Source of the DNA: an uncultured Porphyromonadaceae bacterium
Lineage (GTDB): Bacteria > Bacteroidota > Bacteroidia > Bacteroidales > Muribaculaceae
Length of the DNA: 42,662 bases
NCBI GenBank assembly: GCA_945231345.1
Contig: CALYOL010000002.1
Location: forward strand, 1 to 42,662
Reading direction: 5' to 3'
Shown here one piece after another: positions 35,075 through 42,662 of this stretch. Below the pieces are notes generated by a model. It ran no database searches and was not told the origin of the DNA. It was given only the letters and a program-made list of their open reading frames with translations. Within the stretch, counting starts at the first letter, position 1, and each line of letters starts with the position of its first letter. The position numbers were made by a program, and so were the translations under genes.

Positions 35075-36145
35075 TTACCTGAGAGCGAGAATTATTTTTC
35101 GGTTAGCGAGGTCGAGTGCGGAGGAGTCGAGCGAGGAGAGGTAGATTTGTGTGGTAGATTCGGAGTTGTGTCCGAGAGCTTCGCTGATGACGGATAATGG
35201 AATGCTTTGGCTTTTAGCGATGCTTGCCCAAGAGTGACGCGCGACGTACATTGTTAGTGGGATTGGAAGGGCGAGCATTTCACCAATAATCCGTAAGTTG
35301 CGATTGACGTTGTGTTCTGCGTAGATGTATTGTCGTCTTTCGTCGGAGTCTTTATGTCGGATAATCGGGAGGAGGTGGTAAGAGAGTACGTCGTAATATT
35401 TGTTGGCGATACGCTGCATATCTTTTTCCCACCGTATGGCGAGCCATTGTCCGGTTTTTTTTCTGCGATAGTATAGAAATCCGCAATGTAGGTCGTTTTT
35501 CTTGAGGTAAGCCATATCGACGAAAGACATTCCGCGCGTGTAGAAACTGAACATGAACATGTCTCGGGCAAAGTCGAGAGGGGAGCCTTTTTTAAGGTTT
35601 AAATTCTTAATTCGAGAGATGTCGGCGAGAGAAATTGCGCGTTTTTGTGTTTTGTCCACTCCAGTGTAAGCGTGCTTGAAAGGGAAAGTCTGTGAGACGA
35701 GTCCGCTATCAACGGCGCGGTTGTAGATAGCGCGGAGTATGCGGAGGTAAAAAGAGACAGAGTTGTCGCAAATACCGGTTTCACGGAGGTGTTTTTCGTA
35801 ATTTTGGATAATTGAAGAGTCGATATCAGAGATTGGAATGTCGGCGTTGTTTCTGAATCGGCGGAAACTGCGCATAGTTGCGATATACGTTTCAGAAGTC
35901 CGGATTTTCATTCTGTCTTTCATCTCTCTGATGATGGAGTCGGCGAAAGAGAAAAAAGAAGATTGTGGAAGGCAGTTTGGAGTGGCGCTTTTTATTTCGG
36001 GAGAAGAGCCTGGGGATATGATATTCCTGATAAGTTCCTCTAAATCAGCCTGTTTGTCGGCGAGCCGGTCTATTTTGTCAGAAAGAGCGGAAATTGTATC
36101 CTTCAAGTCCTTTATGATGGAAAGATAGTTGCTGTATTGATGCAT
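35075..36145 (-). CDS. Tyrosine-type site-specific recombinase (integrase)
   Basis: The 356-residue protein starts with a predicted coiled coil (about 8-45), has a SAM-like core-binding domain (about 65-150) and a C-terminal catalytic domain. Catalytic residues can be placed: Arg204 (FYTRGMSFVDMAYLK), Arg303 (YVARHSWAS), His326 (ALGHNS) and Tyr335 (TTQIYL). The first His of the HxxR box is Tyr300, as is common in Bacteroidota integrases. Such enzymes move integrative elements or invert promoters, and some act on surface-protein loci. It sits alone between sppA and cdaA, with no other mobile-element gene nearby. A 10-bp inverted repeat lies 12 bp upstream of its ATG. Confidence 0.92.
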   Translation of the reverse strand: MHQYSNYLSIIKDLKDTISALSDKIDRLADKQADLEELIRNIISPGSSPEIKSATPNCLPQSSFFSFADSIIREMKDRMKIRTSETYIATMRSFRRFRNNADIPISDIDSSIIQNYEKHLRETGICDNSVSFYLRILRAIYNRAVDSGLVSQTFPFKHAYTGVDKTQKRAISLADISRIKNLNLKKGSPLDFARDMFMFSFYTRGMSFVDMAYLKKNDLHCGFLYYRRKKTGQWLAIRWEKDMQRIANKYYDVLSYHLLPIIRHKDSDERRQYIYAEHNVNRNLRIIGEMLALPIPLTMYVARHSWASIAKSQSIPLSVISEALGHNSESTTQIYLSSLDSSALDLANRKIILALR

Positions 36146-36156
36146 AGTAATGAAAA

Positions 36157-36188
36157 TTTGACGTTAAACATGATAATATAACGTCAAA
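36157..36188. repeat. Perfect 10-bp inverted repeat upstream of the recombinase
   Basis: TTTGACGTTA and TAACGTCAAA are perfect inverted arms separated by 12 nt (AACATGATAATA), in the 66-bp gap between cdaA and the recombinase gene. No T-run follows on the minus strand. It may be an autoregulatory operator, a recombinase-binding core site, or a remnant of insertion. Confidence 0.75.
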
Positions 36189-36211
36189 CTATTATATGCG
36201 TGAAATGTTCT

Positions 36212-36976
36212 CTAAACGAGAGAGAGGCGATGCTCGAGCTCGGTGGAAGAAAGTTTGGTGAAAAGTTTTCCTTTGTGAGCGATAGAAACGTTGCCGGTTT
36301 CTTCAGAAACGATGATAGCGACGGCATCAGTCTCCTGCGCGATGCCGAGGGCGGAGCGGTGACGTAGACCGAGGGAGCGCGGGATGTTAGTATCGTGGCT
36401 GACAGGGAGGATGCATCCAGCAGACTTTATCCGGTCGTCGGCAATGATGAGAGCGCCGTCGTGGAGGGGTGAATTTTTGAAGAAAATGTTTTCGATAAGT
36501 CGGGAATTAATTTTGGCATCGATGATGTCGCCTGTATTTTCAAAATTTTCGAGGCTTACTTCCTGCTGAATGACGATGAGTGCGCCGGTTTTGCTACGCG
36601 CGAGGTTCATGCAGGCATAAACGACAGGCATGACCCATTTTTTAGTTTCTTCCTCGTCGTTAGGACGCTTGTGCTTGAAAAGTTTTTTGAGGAAATTCCA
36701 TCTGCGGTGGGAGCCGATAGCGACGAGGAAACGCTTAATCTGCTCTTGGAAAAGGATAACGAGGATAAGAAGCCCGATGCTCATGAACTTGTCTAAAATG
36801 CTGCCAATAAGCCTCATTTCAAGGATTTCAGAAGTTAGGACCCAAACGACGATGAAAGAGAGGACACCGACGAAAATGTTTAAGGTGCCGGATTCTTTCA
36901 TAATCCTGTAGAGATAGTAAAGCAGTGTAGCGACGAGCAGAATGTCGATAATGTCCTTAATGCCAATAACGTCCAT
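36212..36976 (-). CDS. cdaA: Diadenylate cyclase CdaA (DacA)
   Basis: The enzyme makes the second messenger c-di-AMP from two ATP at the inner face of the membrane. The 254-residue product has three N-terminal membrane helices (about 8-25, 33-50, 62-77) followed by the DAC domain, with the signature DGA at 173-175 (LHDGALIIAD) and RHR at 205-207 (GLRHRSALGIAQ). It starts one base after the folP stop region, so the two are likely translated from one mRNA. c-di-AMP usually controls potassium, osmotic balance and cell-wall state. Confidence 0.95.
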   Translation of the reverse strand: MDVIGIKDIIDILLVATLLYYLYRIMKESGTLNIFVGVLSFIVVWVLTSEILEMRLIGSILDKFMSIGLLILVILFQEQIKRFLVAIGSHRRWNFLKKLFKHKRPNDEEETKKWVMPVVYACMNLARSKTGALIVIQQEVSLENFENTGDIIDAKINSRLIENIFFKNSPLHDGALIIADDRIKSAGCILPVSHDTNIPRSLGLRHRSALGIAQETDAVAIIVSEETGNVSIAHKGKLFTKLSSTELEHRLSLV

Positions 36977-36977
36977 T

Positions 36978-37832
36978 TCAGATAGAATTAATCGTTTTAC
37001 AATACAGCTTTACGGCTTCAGCAGCCGGTTTTACATCGTGCACCCTAAGGATAGCGGCACCACGCTCAAGAGCGAGAGTGTTAATGACAGTAGTGCCGTT
37101 CAAAGCGTCGTCGGATGAGATGCCTAAGTATTTGGTAATCATAGACTTTCGAGAGACACCGACAAGGATAGGGCATTCCAGGCAATGGAAAGCCTCGAGA
37201 CTTGCGAGTAATTCGTAGTTTTGGTCAAGAGTCTTGCTGAATCCGAAACCCGGGTCGACGATGATGTCGTTCACTCCGAGGAGTGCGAGCGAGTTGATTT
37301 TTTTAGCGAGGTCTTGAATAACGGCAGCTGTAACGCCGATTTGTCCATAGTCTGTGAGCGACTGCATGGTAGCAGGTGTTCCTCGCATGTGCATGAGGAT
37401 GTAAGGGACTTTTAGCTCAGCGACGGTATTAAACATGTTTTTGTCGAGGTCGCCACCGGAAATGTCGTTTATGATGTTTACAGAAAGATTTTTGACAGCC
37501 TCACGAGCGACGTCGGCGCGGAAAGTGTCGATAGAGACGGGGATTTCCGGAGCAATTAGTCTAATCTGCTTCATTCCGAGCTCAATACGCCGGAGCTCCT
37601 CAGCCGGAGAGACGTCGTCGGCACCCGGTCGCGAGGAGTAAGCGCCGATGTCAATCATGTCAGCGCCATCATCGATAAGTTTTTGGACCCTAATAGAGAT
37701 GGCGTCGGCATCGAAAGTACGCGAGCCGCCAAAAAACGAGTCAGGAGTTACGTTGACGATACCCATCACTGCGGGAGACTGATATTCAATCAGTTTGCCG
37801 GAAATATTTAGTGAAAAAGGAATAAAATTCAT
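36978..37832 (-). CDS. folP: Dihydropteroate synthase FolP
   Basis: FolP joins p-aminobenzoate to the pterin pyrophosphate in folate synthesis and is the sulfonamide target. The 284-residue product has VMGIVNVTPDSFFGG (pterin site), DIGAYSSRPGADDVS, IIVDPGFGFSKTLDQN and a C-terminal ILRVHDVKPAAEAV, all diagnostic. It is the first gene of the folP-cdaA pair; a -7 box lies 20 bp upstream. Confidence 0.96.
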   Translation of the reverse strand: MNFIPFSLNISGKLIEYQSPAVMGIVNVTPDSFFGGSRTFDADAISIRVQKLIDDGADMIDIGAYSSRPGADDVSPAEELRRIELGMKQIRLIAPEIPVSIDTFRADVAREAVKNLSVNIINDISGGDLDKNMFNTVAELKVPYILMHMRGTPATMQSLTDYGQIGVTAAVIQDLAKKINSLALLGVNDIIVDPGFGFSKTLDQNYELLASLEAFHCLECPILVGVSRKSMITKYLGISSDDALNGTTVINTLALERGAAILRVHDVKPAAEAVKLYCKTINSI

Positions 37833-37851
37833 GTTTTGAGCTAATTTGGGA

Positions 37852-37859
37852 CAAAGTTA
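37852..37859 (-). promoter_or_regulatory. Bacteroidota -7 box (TAACTTTG) for folP-cdaA
   Basis: TAACTTTG on the minus strand lies 19 bp upstream of the folP ATG, which allows a leader of about 12 nt. The -33 position reads GTG rather than TTG. Confidence 0.5.
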
Positions 37860-37918
37860 CTAAATAGTTTTTGAATTTCCACGAAATTAGAATAAAATGA
37901 AAAAAAGTTGCCAAAAAA

Positions 37919-37950
37919 TTTGGAATTGTCGAAAAAATTTACTATCTTTG
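37919..37950 (+). promoter_or_regulatory. Promoter of sbcDC (TTTG-N20-TATCTTTG)
   Basis: TTTG at 37919-37922 and TATCTTTG at 37943-37950 are 20 bp apart, matching the consensus. The start codon of sbcD lies 44 bp downstream. Confidence 0.75.
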
Positions 37951-37994
37951 CATAAGAAAACAGGGTATAAACTTTTATAAACAATTAATCAACT

Positions 37995-39167
37995 ATGAAA
38001 TTAATACATACAAGTGATTGGCATTTAGGGCATTTGCTTTACAACTATGACAGAGGCGAAGAACAATCGTCAATGTTAAATCAGCTAACAGAAATCGTGA
38101 AGAAAGAGCAGCCGGACGTATTCTTGCTGTGCGGAGATGTATTTGATACGCCCCAACCATCTACGTCGGTGCAGAAAATGTTTATCGAGGGCATGCTTGC
38201 GATACACGAGGCGTGTCCCGGAATGGTAATGGTAATGACAGCAGGGAACCATGACAGCGGCTCAAAGCATGAGGTGAACAAGGAGCTGTGGCAGTTTGTG
38301 GGCGGTCATGTGATAGGTAATATCTACAAGGACGCAATAGACAAGCATATCATAGAAATCCCGGGGAAAGGGTATGTGATAGCGGTCCCGTATGCATACG
38401 AGAAATTTATTCCTGAGAACTTTTTCAAGGACCTGACTGCACGCGTGAAAGAGGTGAATAAGGACAATTTGCCGGTGATAATGACGGCTCATACGACCGT
38501 AAACGGAGTGGATTTCACGGGTCATGAAAGGGTTAACGAGAAGACGATAGGAAACATAGACTCAGTAGGGATTGAGACCTTTGGCGAGGGTTATGACTAT
38601 CTTGCACTTGGCCATATCCATAAGCCCCAGTTTATCCATACCGGAAAGCACAATGTGAGGTATTCCGGGAGCCCGATAGCGGTTAGTTTTGACGAGAGCT
38701 ATAATCACACAGTCAGCATAGTGGAAATCTCCGGACATGGTGAGCGACCAGAGGTGAGGGAGGTAGAAATAGAGAATATCAAGCCCCTTGTGACGCTGCC
38801 GGTAGACGGCTATGGGACATACGAAGAGGTGATGGAAATTCTGAAGAAATTCGAGCCGGTAAGACCGTCGTATGTACGTCTGCAAGTGAAGGTAGAGGAT
38901 AGCCTACCGTATAATGCAAACTACAGTGCGTCAATACTATGCGAAGAGAAAGGGTGCAGTTTCTGCCTGTTTAACACAAAGCGCAAAGAGGCAGAGGCAT
39001 CTGAAATAAAGACGATGAGTGTAGACGAATTCATGAGCTGTGCCCCCATAGAAATATTCACGAAATATATAGAGTCACAGGGAATGGACGTGAGCGGTGA
39101 AATGCGTACAATGGTAGAAAGCGTGATAGCCGAAGTGAATGAAGAAAAACGAAACAATAACAAATAA
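37995..39167 (+). CDS. sbcD: Exonuclease subunit SbcD (Mre11 family)
   Basis: SbcD is the Mn-dependent nuclease of the SbcCD complex, which cuts DNA hairpins and blocked ends during repair and replication. The 390-residue product has the phosphoesterase motifs in order: HTSDWHLGH (5-13), CGDVFDTP, GNHDSGS, TAHTTVNG and GHIHKPQ. It is followed after 15 bp by sbcC, in one operon. The C-terminal part (capping domain and SbcC-binding tail) is present. Confidence 0.96.
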   Translation: MKLIHTSDWHLGHLLYNYDRGEEQSSMLNQLTEIVKKEQPDVFLLCGDVFDTPQPSTSVQKMFIEGMLAIHEACPGMVMVMTAGNHDSGSKHEVNKELWQFVGGHVIGNIYKDAIDKHIIEIPGKGYVIAVPYAYEKFIPENFFKDLTARVKEVNKDNLPVIMTAHTTVNGVDFTGHERVNEKTIGNIDSVGIETFGEGYDYLALGHIHKPQFIHTGKHNVRYSGSPIAVSFDESYNHTVSIVEISGHGERPEVREVEIENIKPLVTLPVDGYGTYEEVMEILKKFEPVRPSYVRLQVKVEDSLPYNANYSASILCEEKGCSFCLFNTKRKEAEASEIKTMSVDEFMSCAPIEIFTKYIESQGMDVSGEMRTMVESVIAEVNEEKRNNNK

Positions 39168-39182
39168 AAATTCTAAAGACTT

Positions 39183-42100
39183 ATGAAATTCAAGAAACTT
39201 GAGATTAAGAACATCGCCTCAATAGAGAGCGCAGTAATAGACTTTGAAGCATCGCCGCTAAGCGAAAGCGGCGTGTTCCTGATATGTGGTGATACAGGTG
39301 CAGGCAAGACGACGATACTTGACAGTATCTGCCTTGCAATGTTTAATACGACGCCACGCGGAAGAAACGCAAAAGGGTCTGACTCGTTACTTAATGATAT
39401 ATCTTTAAAGGACGGTCGCCAGCATCTGCGAAGAGGCTGTGGAGAGGGAAGCGTAAGGCTATTGATAACAGGTCTTGATGACCGCGAGTATGAGCTTATG
39501 TGGGAGGCCCATAGGGCGAATAAAAAGCCGGAAGGAAAGATACAGGGCGTTAAGAGGTACATGAGATGCACCGAGACGGGAGAGGTTTATAAAAATGATA
39601 TAAATAAAGATGTTAAGCGTGTTACAGGCCTTGATTTCGAGCAATTTTGCCGCACGACAATGCTTGCCCAGGGAGAATTCACAGTTTTCCTGAACAGCGA
39701 AGATGATAAAAAGGCAGAAATCCTTGAGAAGCTGACATCAACGACCGACTATGCAGCAATCGGGAAGAAAGTGTATGAAATAAAAAAGCAGAAAGAAGAC
39801 GACGTAAGACTGCTTGAGAGCCAGAAAGGAGCATTAACAATCCTTACAGACGAGGAACTTTCAGAGAAAAGAGGAAATCTGTCTGAACTGGAGATATCAC
39901 TAAGACAAGCCGAGGAGGAGAGAGGCGAGCTTCAGCAAAAGCGACAGTGGATAGAGCGCGAGCGCGAAGCGACGGCAGCCAAGCAGCGAGCACAGGCGGA
40001 GTATGACGAGGCGAATGCGAGCATGGAGAGCGAGGAGATAACGACCGCGAAGGTGGTTTGCGAGCAGTGGGACAAGACAGCCCAGGTGAGAGCAAACTTC
40101 GGCAAGATAAAGGAGGCAGAAACGGTGATATCCGACGAGACATCCACAATGGGGCAATTAGAGGGTAAATTTCAGCGTCTGCTGTCCGGCATGAACTACA
40201 TAGAGTCAAAAAAGGCTCAAGACAAGGAAATGGTTGAGCGCCTCAACTCAGAAAAAGAAGCAGAAAAAGATAAGGCAGAGATATATGCAAATACTCAAGC
40301 CATATCAGAGAAAATAGGGTCGATATTCAGTGCAGAGAAGGCAGTAAAAGACATAAAGGCTGATATAGAAAAAGAACAAAAGCGCCAGGAAACAGTTCTC
40401 CGGCGGAAAGTGGCAGAATGCAGCCAGAGCGTGACAGAAGCGACGGCAGAATATGAGGCAAAGAAGGCGGAGATAGACAAAATCAACGCAATCCTTGAAG
40501 AGATAGACATGGACAAAGTCTATGAGCTGTGCGAAAAAAGCGAGGCGCGCGAAAAAGTGCTTAAGGAAATCTTAGAGCTTATAGAGTCTGAGAGCAAGCA
40601 AAAGGGCGAGCTTGAAGAAAAGCGGAGCCGGGAATCAGAACAGAGAGAGTCTGCGATAGCTAAAAAGGGAGAAATACAAAAACTTGGCATTGAGATATAT
40701 GCTCAAAAATTCACACTTGAGACCCTAAAGGCAGCACTTGACGGACTAAACGACAGTGTTGACAGCTGGGCAAAAAATATCCGCAGAAAATTAAAAGTAG
40801 GAGACACCTGCCCGGTATGCCGCCGAGTGGTAGAGGAGGAGATAAACGAGGAGGAGATAGACAAACTCTTTGAAACGAATAGCTCCCTGTATAAGGAAAA
40901 AGAGGCAGAGCTGAAGGAAATGGAGAGCCGCAAAGCGAAGCTTGAGGCAGAAGTGGGAGTGATAGAAAAAGACTGTGACCGCCTGGCGAAAGAAATAGCG
41001 GAAGGCGAGAAAAACCTACAAGAAACTGTGGAAAAGATAGAGGACAGCGTGAGAAAGCACTTAGGAGTGGAGAAATATGACGAGTCCGTTAAAACCAGTG
41101 TGTCGTCTTACTATTCAAAGCTCACAGAGGAGAGAAAGAAACTTGAAGAATCACGCAAGGAGATTGAAAAATATCGGAACCATTCAATGAAACTGTCAAA
41201 AGAACTTGTAGGCCTTAAAACCAAGCAAGAACAGGCAGTGTCAGCTAAAAATGCGGCAGAAAAGGCTGTAAGTAACAGTGAGACAGCTGTAAACGGATAT
41301 AATGAGCAGATAGCGCGAAGGAATGCGGAGCGCGAGGCGATAATTGCGGAAGTTACAGCAATGGTGTCAGGCTGCGAGGCATTTACAGGGTGGCAGAGCG
41401 ATATGATAGGCTTCGGAGCAGAGCTTAAGCGCAAGGCGGAAAATTACCGAAATCTCGAAGAAAAGATAGAGAAGCTGAAAGGCGAGATAAGTAAAGAACA
41501 GTCTGCGATAGACACGCTGAAAGAGACTGTAAATCACATATACGAGTCAGTGCCACAATGGAAAAACATTGAGGCATCAGAGAGCGAGTCAGTGACCAAT
41601 ATGAGTGCAATAGCGAATGAGGTGCTGTCTGCGTCATCGGCATCGATAGCGAAAAAGCAGCGAGCAGAAGCGGCATTAAAAACAGCTAAAGCAGAGATAG
41701 AGGCGTATGTATCGGAAAACGAGGAATATACGGAGGAGTTGCTGGGCCGACTGAATGCAATAAGCGCGAGCGAGATATCAGAGAAAAAGGCAAAGATAGA
41801 GCATAATGTCAAGCTGCTGGCTGAAAAATCAGGAGCACTTAGGTCAGCGACAGAATTATTGTCAGAAGTCTTAAAGAGCCGTCCTGAAATAAAAGAAGGC
41901 GAGACATACGAAAGCATCTTAGAGGCAGAGGGCAAAAAGAAAGTCCAGGCAGAGGAGATAGCCATGAAGGTGGGAGAACTGAGAAAAACGATATCAGCGG
42001 ACAGCGAGAACCGCCTGAAAGTGAGCGGTCTTCTTGCCGAACTTGAGGAGAAGCAGAAAGTCCTTGAATCCTGGAGCAAGATAGATACTCTGATAGGGTC

Positions 42101-42596
42101 TGCAGACGGGAAAAAATTCCGCACGATAGCTCAGAGTTTTATACTGTCGAGCCTTGTAGAGTCGGCGAATCAATATTTGAGCAGGCTTTCAGACCAATAT
42201 AGATTGTATGTTTTGCCGGGTTCGTTTACAATGTATGTAATAGACGGACATTCAGGAGGTGAAAAACGCCCAGTGAATACGATATCCGGAGGAGAGAGTT
42301 TCCTTGTATCACTGTCTCTTGCGCTGGCACTGAGTGGAGTAGGAAGGAATATCTGTTTTGACACTATGTTTATCGACGAGGGCTTTGGGACACTGAGTGA
42401 GGAGGTTCTTGACGGAGCGATAACGACGCTAAGGCAGCTTCATAGTATGTCAGGCCGCCATGTGGGAATCATCAGCCACGTAGAGAAGCTGCGGAATGAG
42501 ATACCGGTTCAGATACAGGTGAAGCGCAAGCGCATCAGTTCATGCAGCACGGTGGAGGTGACAGACGTGAGTGAAGAGGATAGAGAACTTTTTTAG
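39183..42596 (+). CDS. sbcC: Exonuclease subunit SbcC (Rad50 family ATPase)
   Basis: SbcC is the SMC-like ATPase partner of SbcD. The 1,137-residue product has the N-terminal Walker A CGDTGAGKTTILDS (about 34-47), a Q-loop in TTMLAQGEF, and two long coiled-coil arms rich in Glu and Lys. The zinc hook CPVC lies near residues 542-545. The C-terminal signature ISGGESFLVSLSLALALS and Walker B MFIDEGFGTL follow. Length is normal and the frame is intact to the TAG at 42594-42596. The stop falls within a short TAGAGAA tandem repeat, 17 bp before the adapter. Confidence 0.96.
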   Translation: MKFKKLEIKNIASIESAVIDFEASPLSESGVFLICGDTGAGKTTILDSICLAMFNTTPRGRNAKGSDSLLNDISLKDGRQHLRRGCGEGSVRLLITGLDDREYELMWEAHRANKKPEGKIQGVKRYMRCTETGEVYKNDINKDVKRVTGLDFEQFCRTTMLAQGEFTVFLNSEDDKKAEILEKLTSTTDYAAIGKKVYEIKKQKEDDVRLLESQKGALTILTDEELSEKRGNLSELEISLRQAEEERGELQQKRQWIEREREATAAKQRAQAEYDEANASMESEEITTAKVVCEQWDKTAQVRANFGKIKEAETVISDETSTMGQLEGKFQRLLSGMNYIESKKAQDKEMVERLNSEKEAEKDKAEIYANTQAISEKIGSIFSAEKAVKDIKADIEKEQKRQETVLRRKVAECSQSVTEATAEYEAKKAEIDKINAILEEIDMDKVYELCEKSEAREKVLKEILELIESESKQKGELEEKRSRESEQRESAIAKKGEIQKLGIEIYAQKFTLETLKAALDGLNDSVDSWAKNIRRKLKVGDTCPVCRRVVEEEINEEEIDKLFETNSSLYKEKEAELKEMESRKAKLEAEVGVIEKDCDRLAKEIAEGEKNLQETVEKIEDSVRKHLGVEKYDESVKTSVSSYYSKLTEERKKLEESRKEIEKYRNHSMKLSKELVGLKTKQEQAVSAKNAAEKAVSNSETAVNGYNEQIARRNAEREAIIAEVTAMVSGCEAFTGWQSDMIGFGAELKRKAENYRNLEEKIEKLKGEISKEQSAIDTLKETVNHIYESVPQWKNIEASESESVTNMSAIANEVLSASSASIAKKQRAEAALKTAKAEIEAYVSENEEYTEELLGRLNAISASEISEKKAKIEHNVKLLAEKSGALRSATELLSEVLKSRPEIKEGETYESILEAEGKKKVQAEEIAMKVGELRKTISADSENRLKVSGLLAELEEKQKVLESWSKIDTLIGSADGKKFRTIAQSFILSSLVESANQYLSRLSDQYRLYVLPGSFTMYVIDGHSGGEKRPVNTISGGESFLVSLSLALALSGVGRNICFDTMFIDEGFGTLSEEVLDGAITTLRQLHSMSGRHVGIISHVEKLRNEIPVQIQVKRKRISSCSTVEVTDVSEEDRELF

Positions 42597-42613
42597 AGAA
42601 TAGAGAATAGAGA
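42594..42613. repeat. 7-bp tandem repeat (TAGAGAA) over the sbcC stop codon
   Basis: TAGAGAA occurs twice, followed by TAGAGA, the first copy holding the sbcC stop. It ends exactly where adapter begins, so the true number of copies in the genome cannot be known from this contig. Confidence 0.7.
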
Positions 42614-42662
42614 CTGTCTCTTATACACATCTCCGAGCCCACGAGACCTCTCTACATGTCGT
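42614..42662. other. Illumina Nextera adapter read-through (sequencing artefact)
   Basis: 42614-42632 is the 19-bp Tn5 mosaic end (CTGTCTCTTATACACATCT). 42633-42647 is CCGAGCCCACGAGAC, the read-2 side of the Nextera adapter. 42648-42655 is CTCTCTAC, which I recall as the N707 i7 index. ATGTCGT then matches the P7 start ATCTCGT with one mismatch. This is not biological sequence; the genomic part of the contig ends at 42613. Confidence 0.98.

Noticed and set aside
35075-36145. Integrated prophage or conjugative element around the recombinase
   Set aside because: Both sides are housekeeping genes, there are no structural, transfer or excision genes, and I see no flanking direct repeats or tRNA.
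1-42613. CRISPR arrays, tRNA, rRNA or insertion sequences
   Set aside because: Intergenic gaps are short (only one exceeds 300 bp), and none contains regularly spaced repeats, cloverleaf-like sequence or transposase genes that I could recognise.

Overview
The window looks like one assembled contig from a Bacteroidota genome, most likely order Bacteroidales and perhaps Muribaculaceae. The evidence is: Bacteroidota promoters (TTTG, about 19-20 bp, then TAnnTTTG) before many genes; weak Shine-Dalgarno signals; a ~1,120-residue SecA; families largely confined to this phylum (DUF4831, DUF4301, Lnb/DUF4105, a thioester-less alpha-2-macroglobulin); and a Por-secretion-like C-terminal domain on a large secreted protein. 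The family-level placement is inference. The last 49 bases (42614-42662) are Illumina Nextera adapter, not genome.

Layout. 1-4735 (-): most of an alpha-2-macroglobulin-like gene running off the left edge; the supplied ORF track misses it. 4964-5794 (-): lgt. 5860-8522 (-): four-gene 2-oxoacid:ferredoxin oxidoreductase operon. 8674-10084 (-): queuosine-precursor transporter and a HAD phosphatase, behind a promoter whose -33 element sits in a palindrome. 10256-11695 (-): GH13 lipoprotein. 11741-18522 (-): lnb, a degenerate PafA-like protein, secA and rnhB, tightly packed. 18958-25407 (+): giant repeat-containing secreted protein, a flavodiiron protein and fabD, each with its own promoter. 25546-28196 (-): DUF4831 gene and a bifunctional nnr gene interrupted by one in-frame TAG. 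28344-29864 (+): DUF4301 protein. 29942-34915 (-): thiL, purine nucleoside phosphorylase, lpxK, sppA. 35075-36145 (-): lone tyrosine recombinase with a 10-bp inverted repeat just upstream. 36212-37832 (-): cdaA and folP. 37995-42596 (+): sbcD and sbcC.

The theme is envelope biogenesis and housekeeping: lipoprotein maturation (lgt, lnb), secretion (secA, sppA), lipid A (lpxK), fatty acids (fabD), c-di-AMP (cdaA), cofactors (thiL, folP, nnr), anaerobic carbon metabolism with O2/NO defence (2-oxoacid oxidoreductase, FprA), and DNA repair (sbcCD, rnhB). I see no CRISPR array, tRNA, rRNA, prophage or IS element. The best leads are the recombinase with its inverted repeat, the DUF4301 protein (nucleotidyltransferase-like motifs), the PafA-like pseudo-phosphatase between lnb and secA, the surface repeat protein, and the broken nnr gene.
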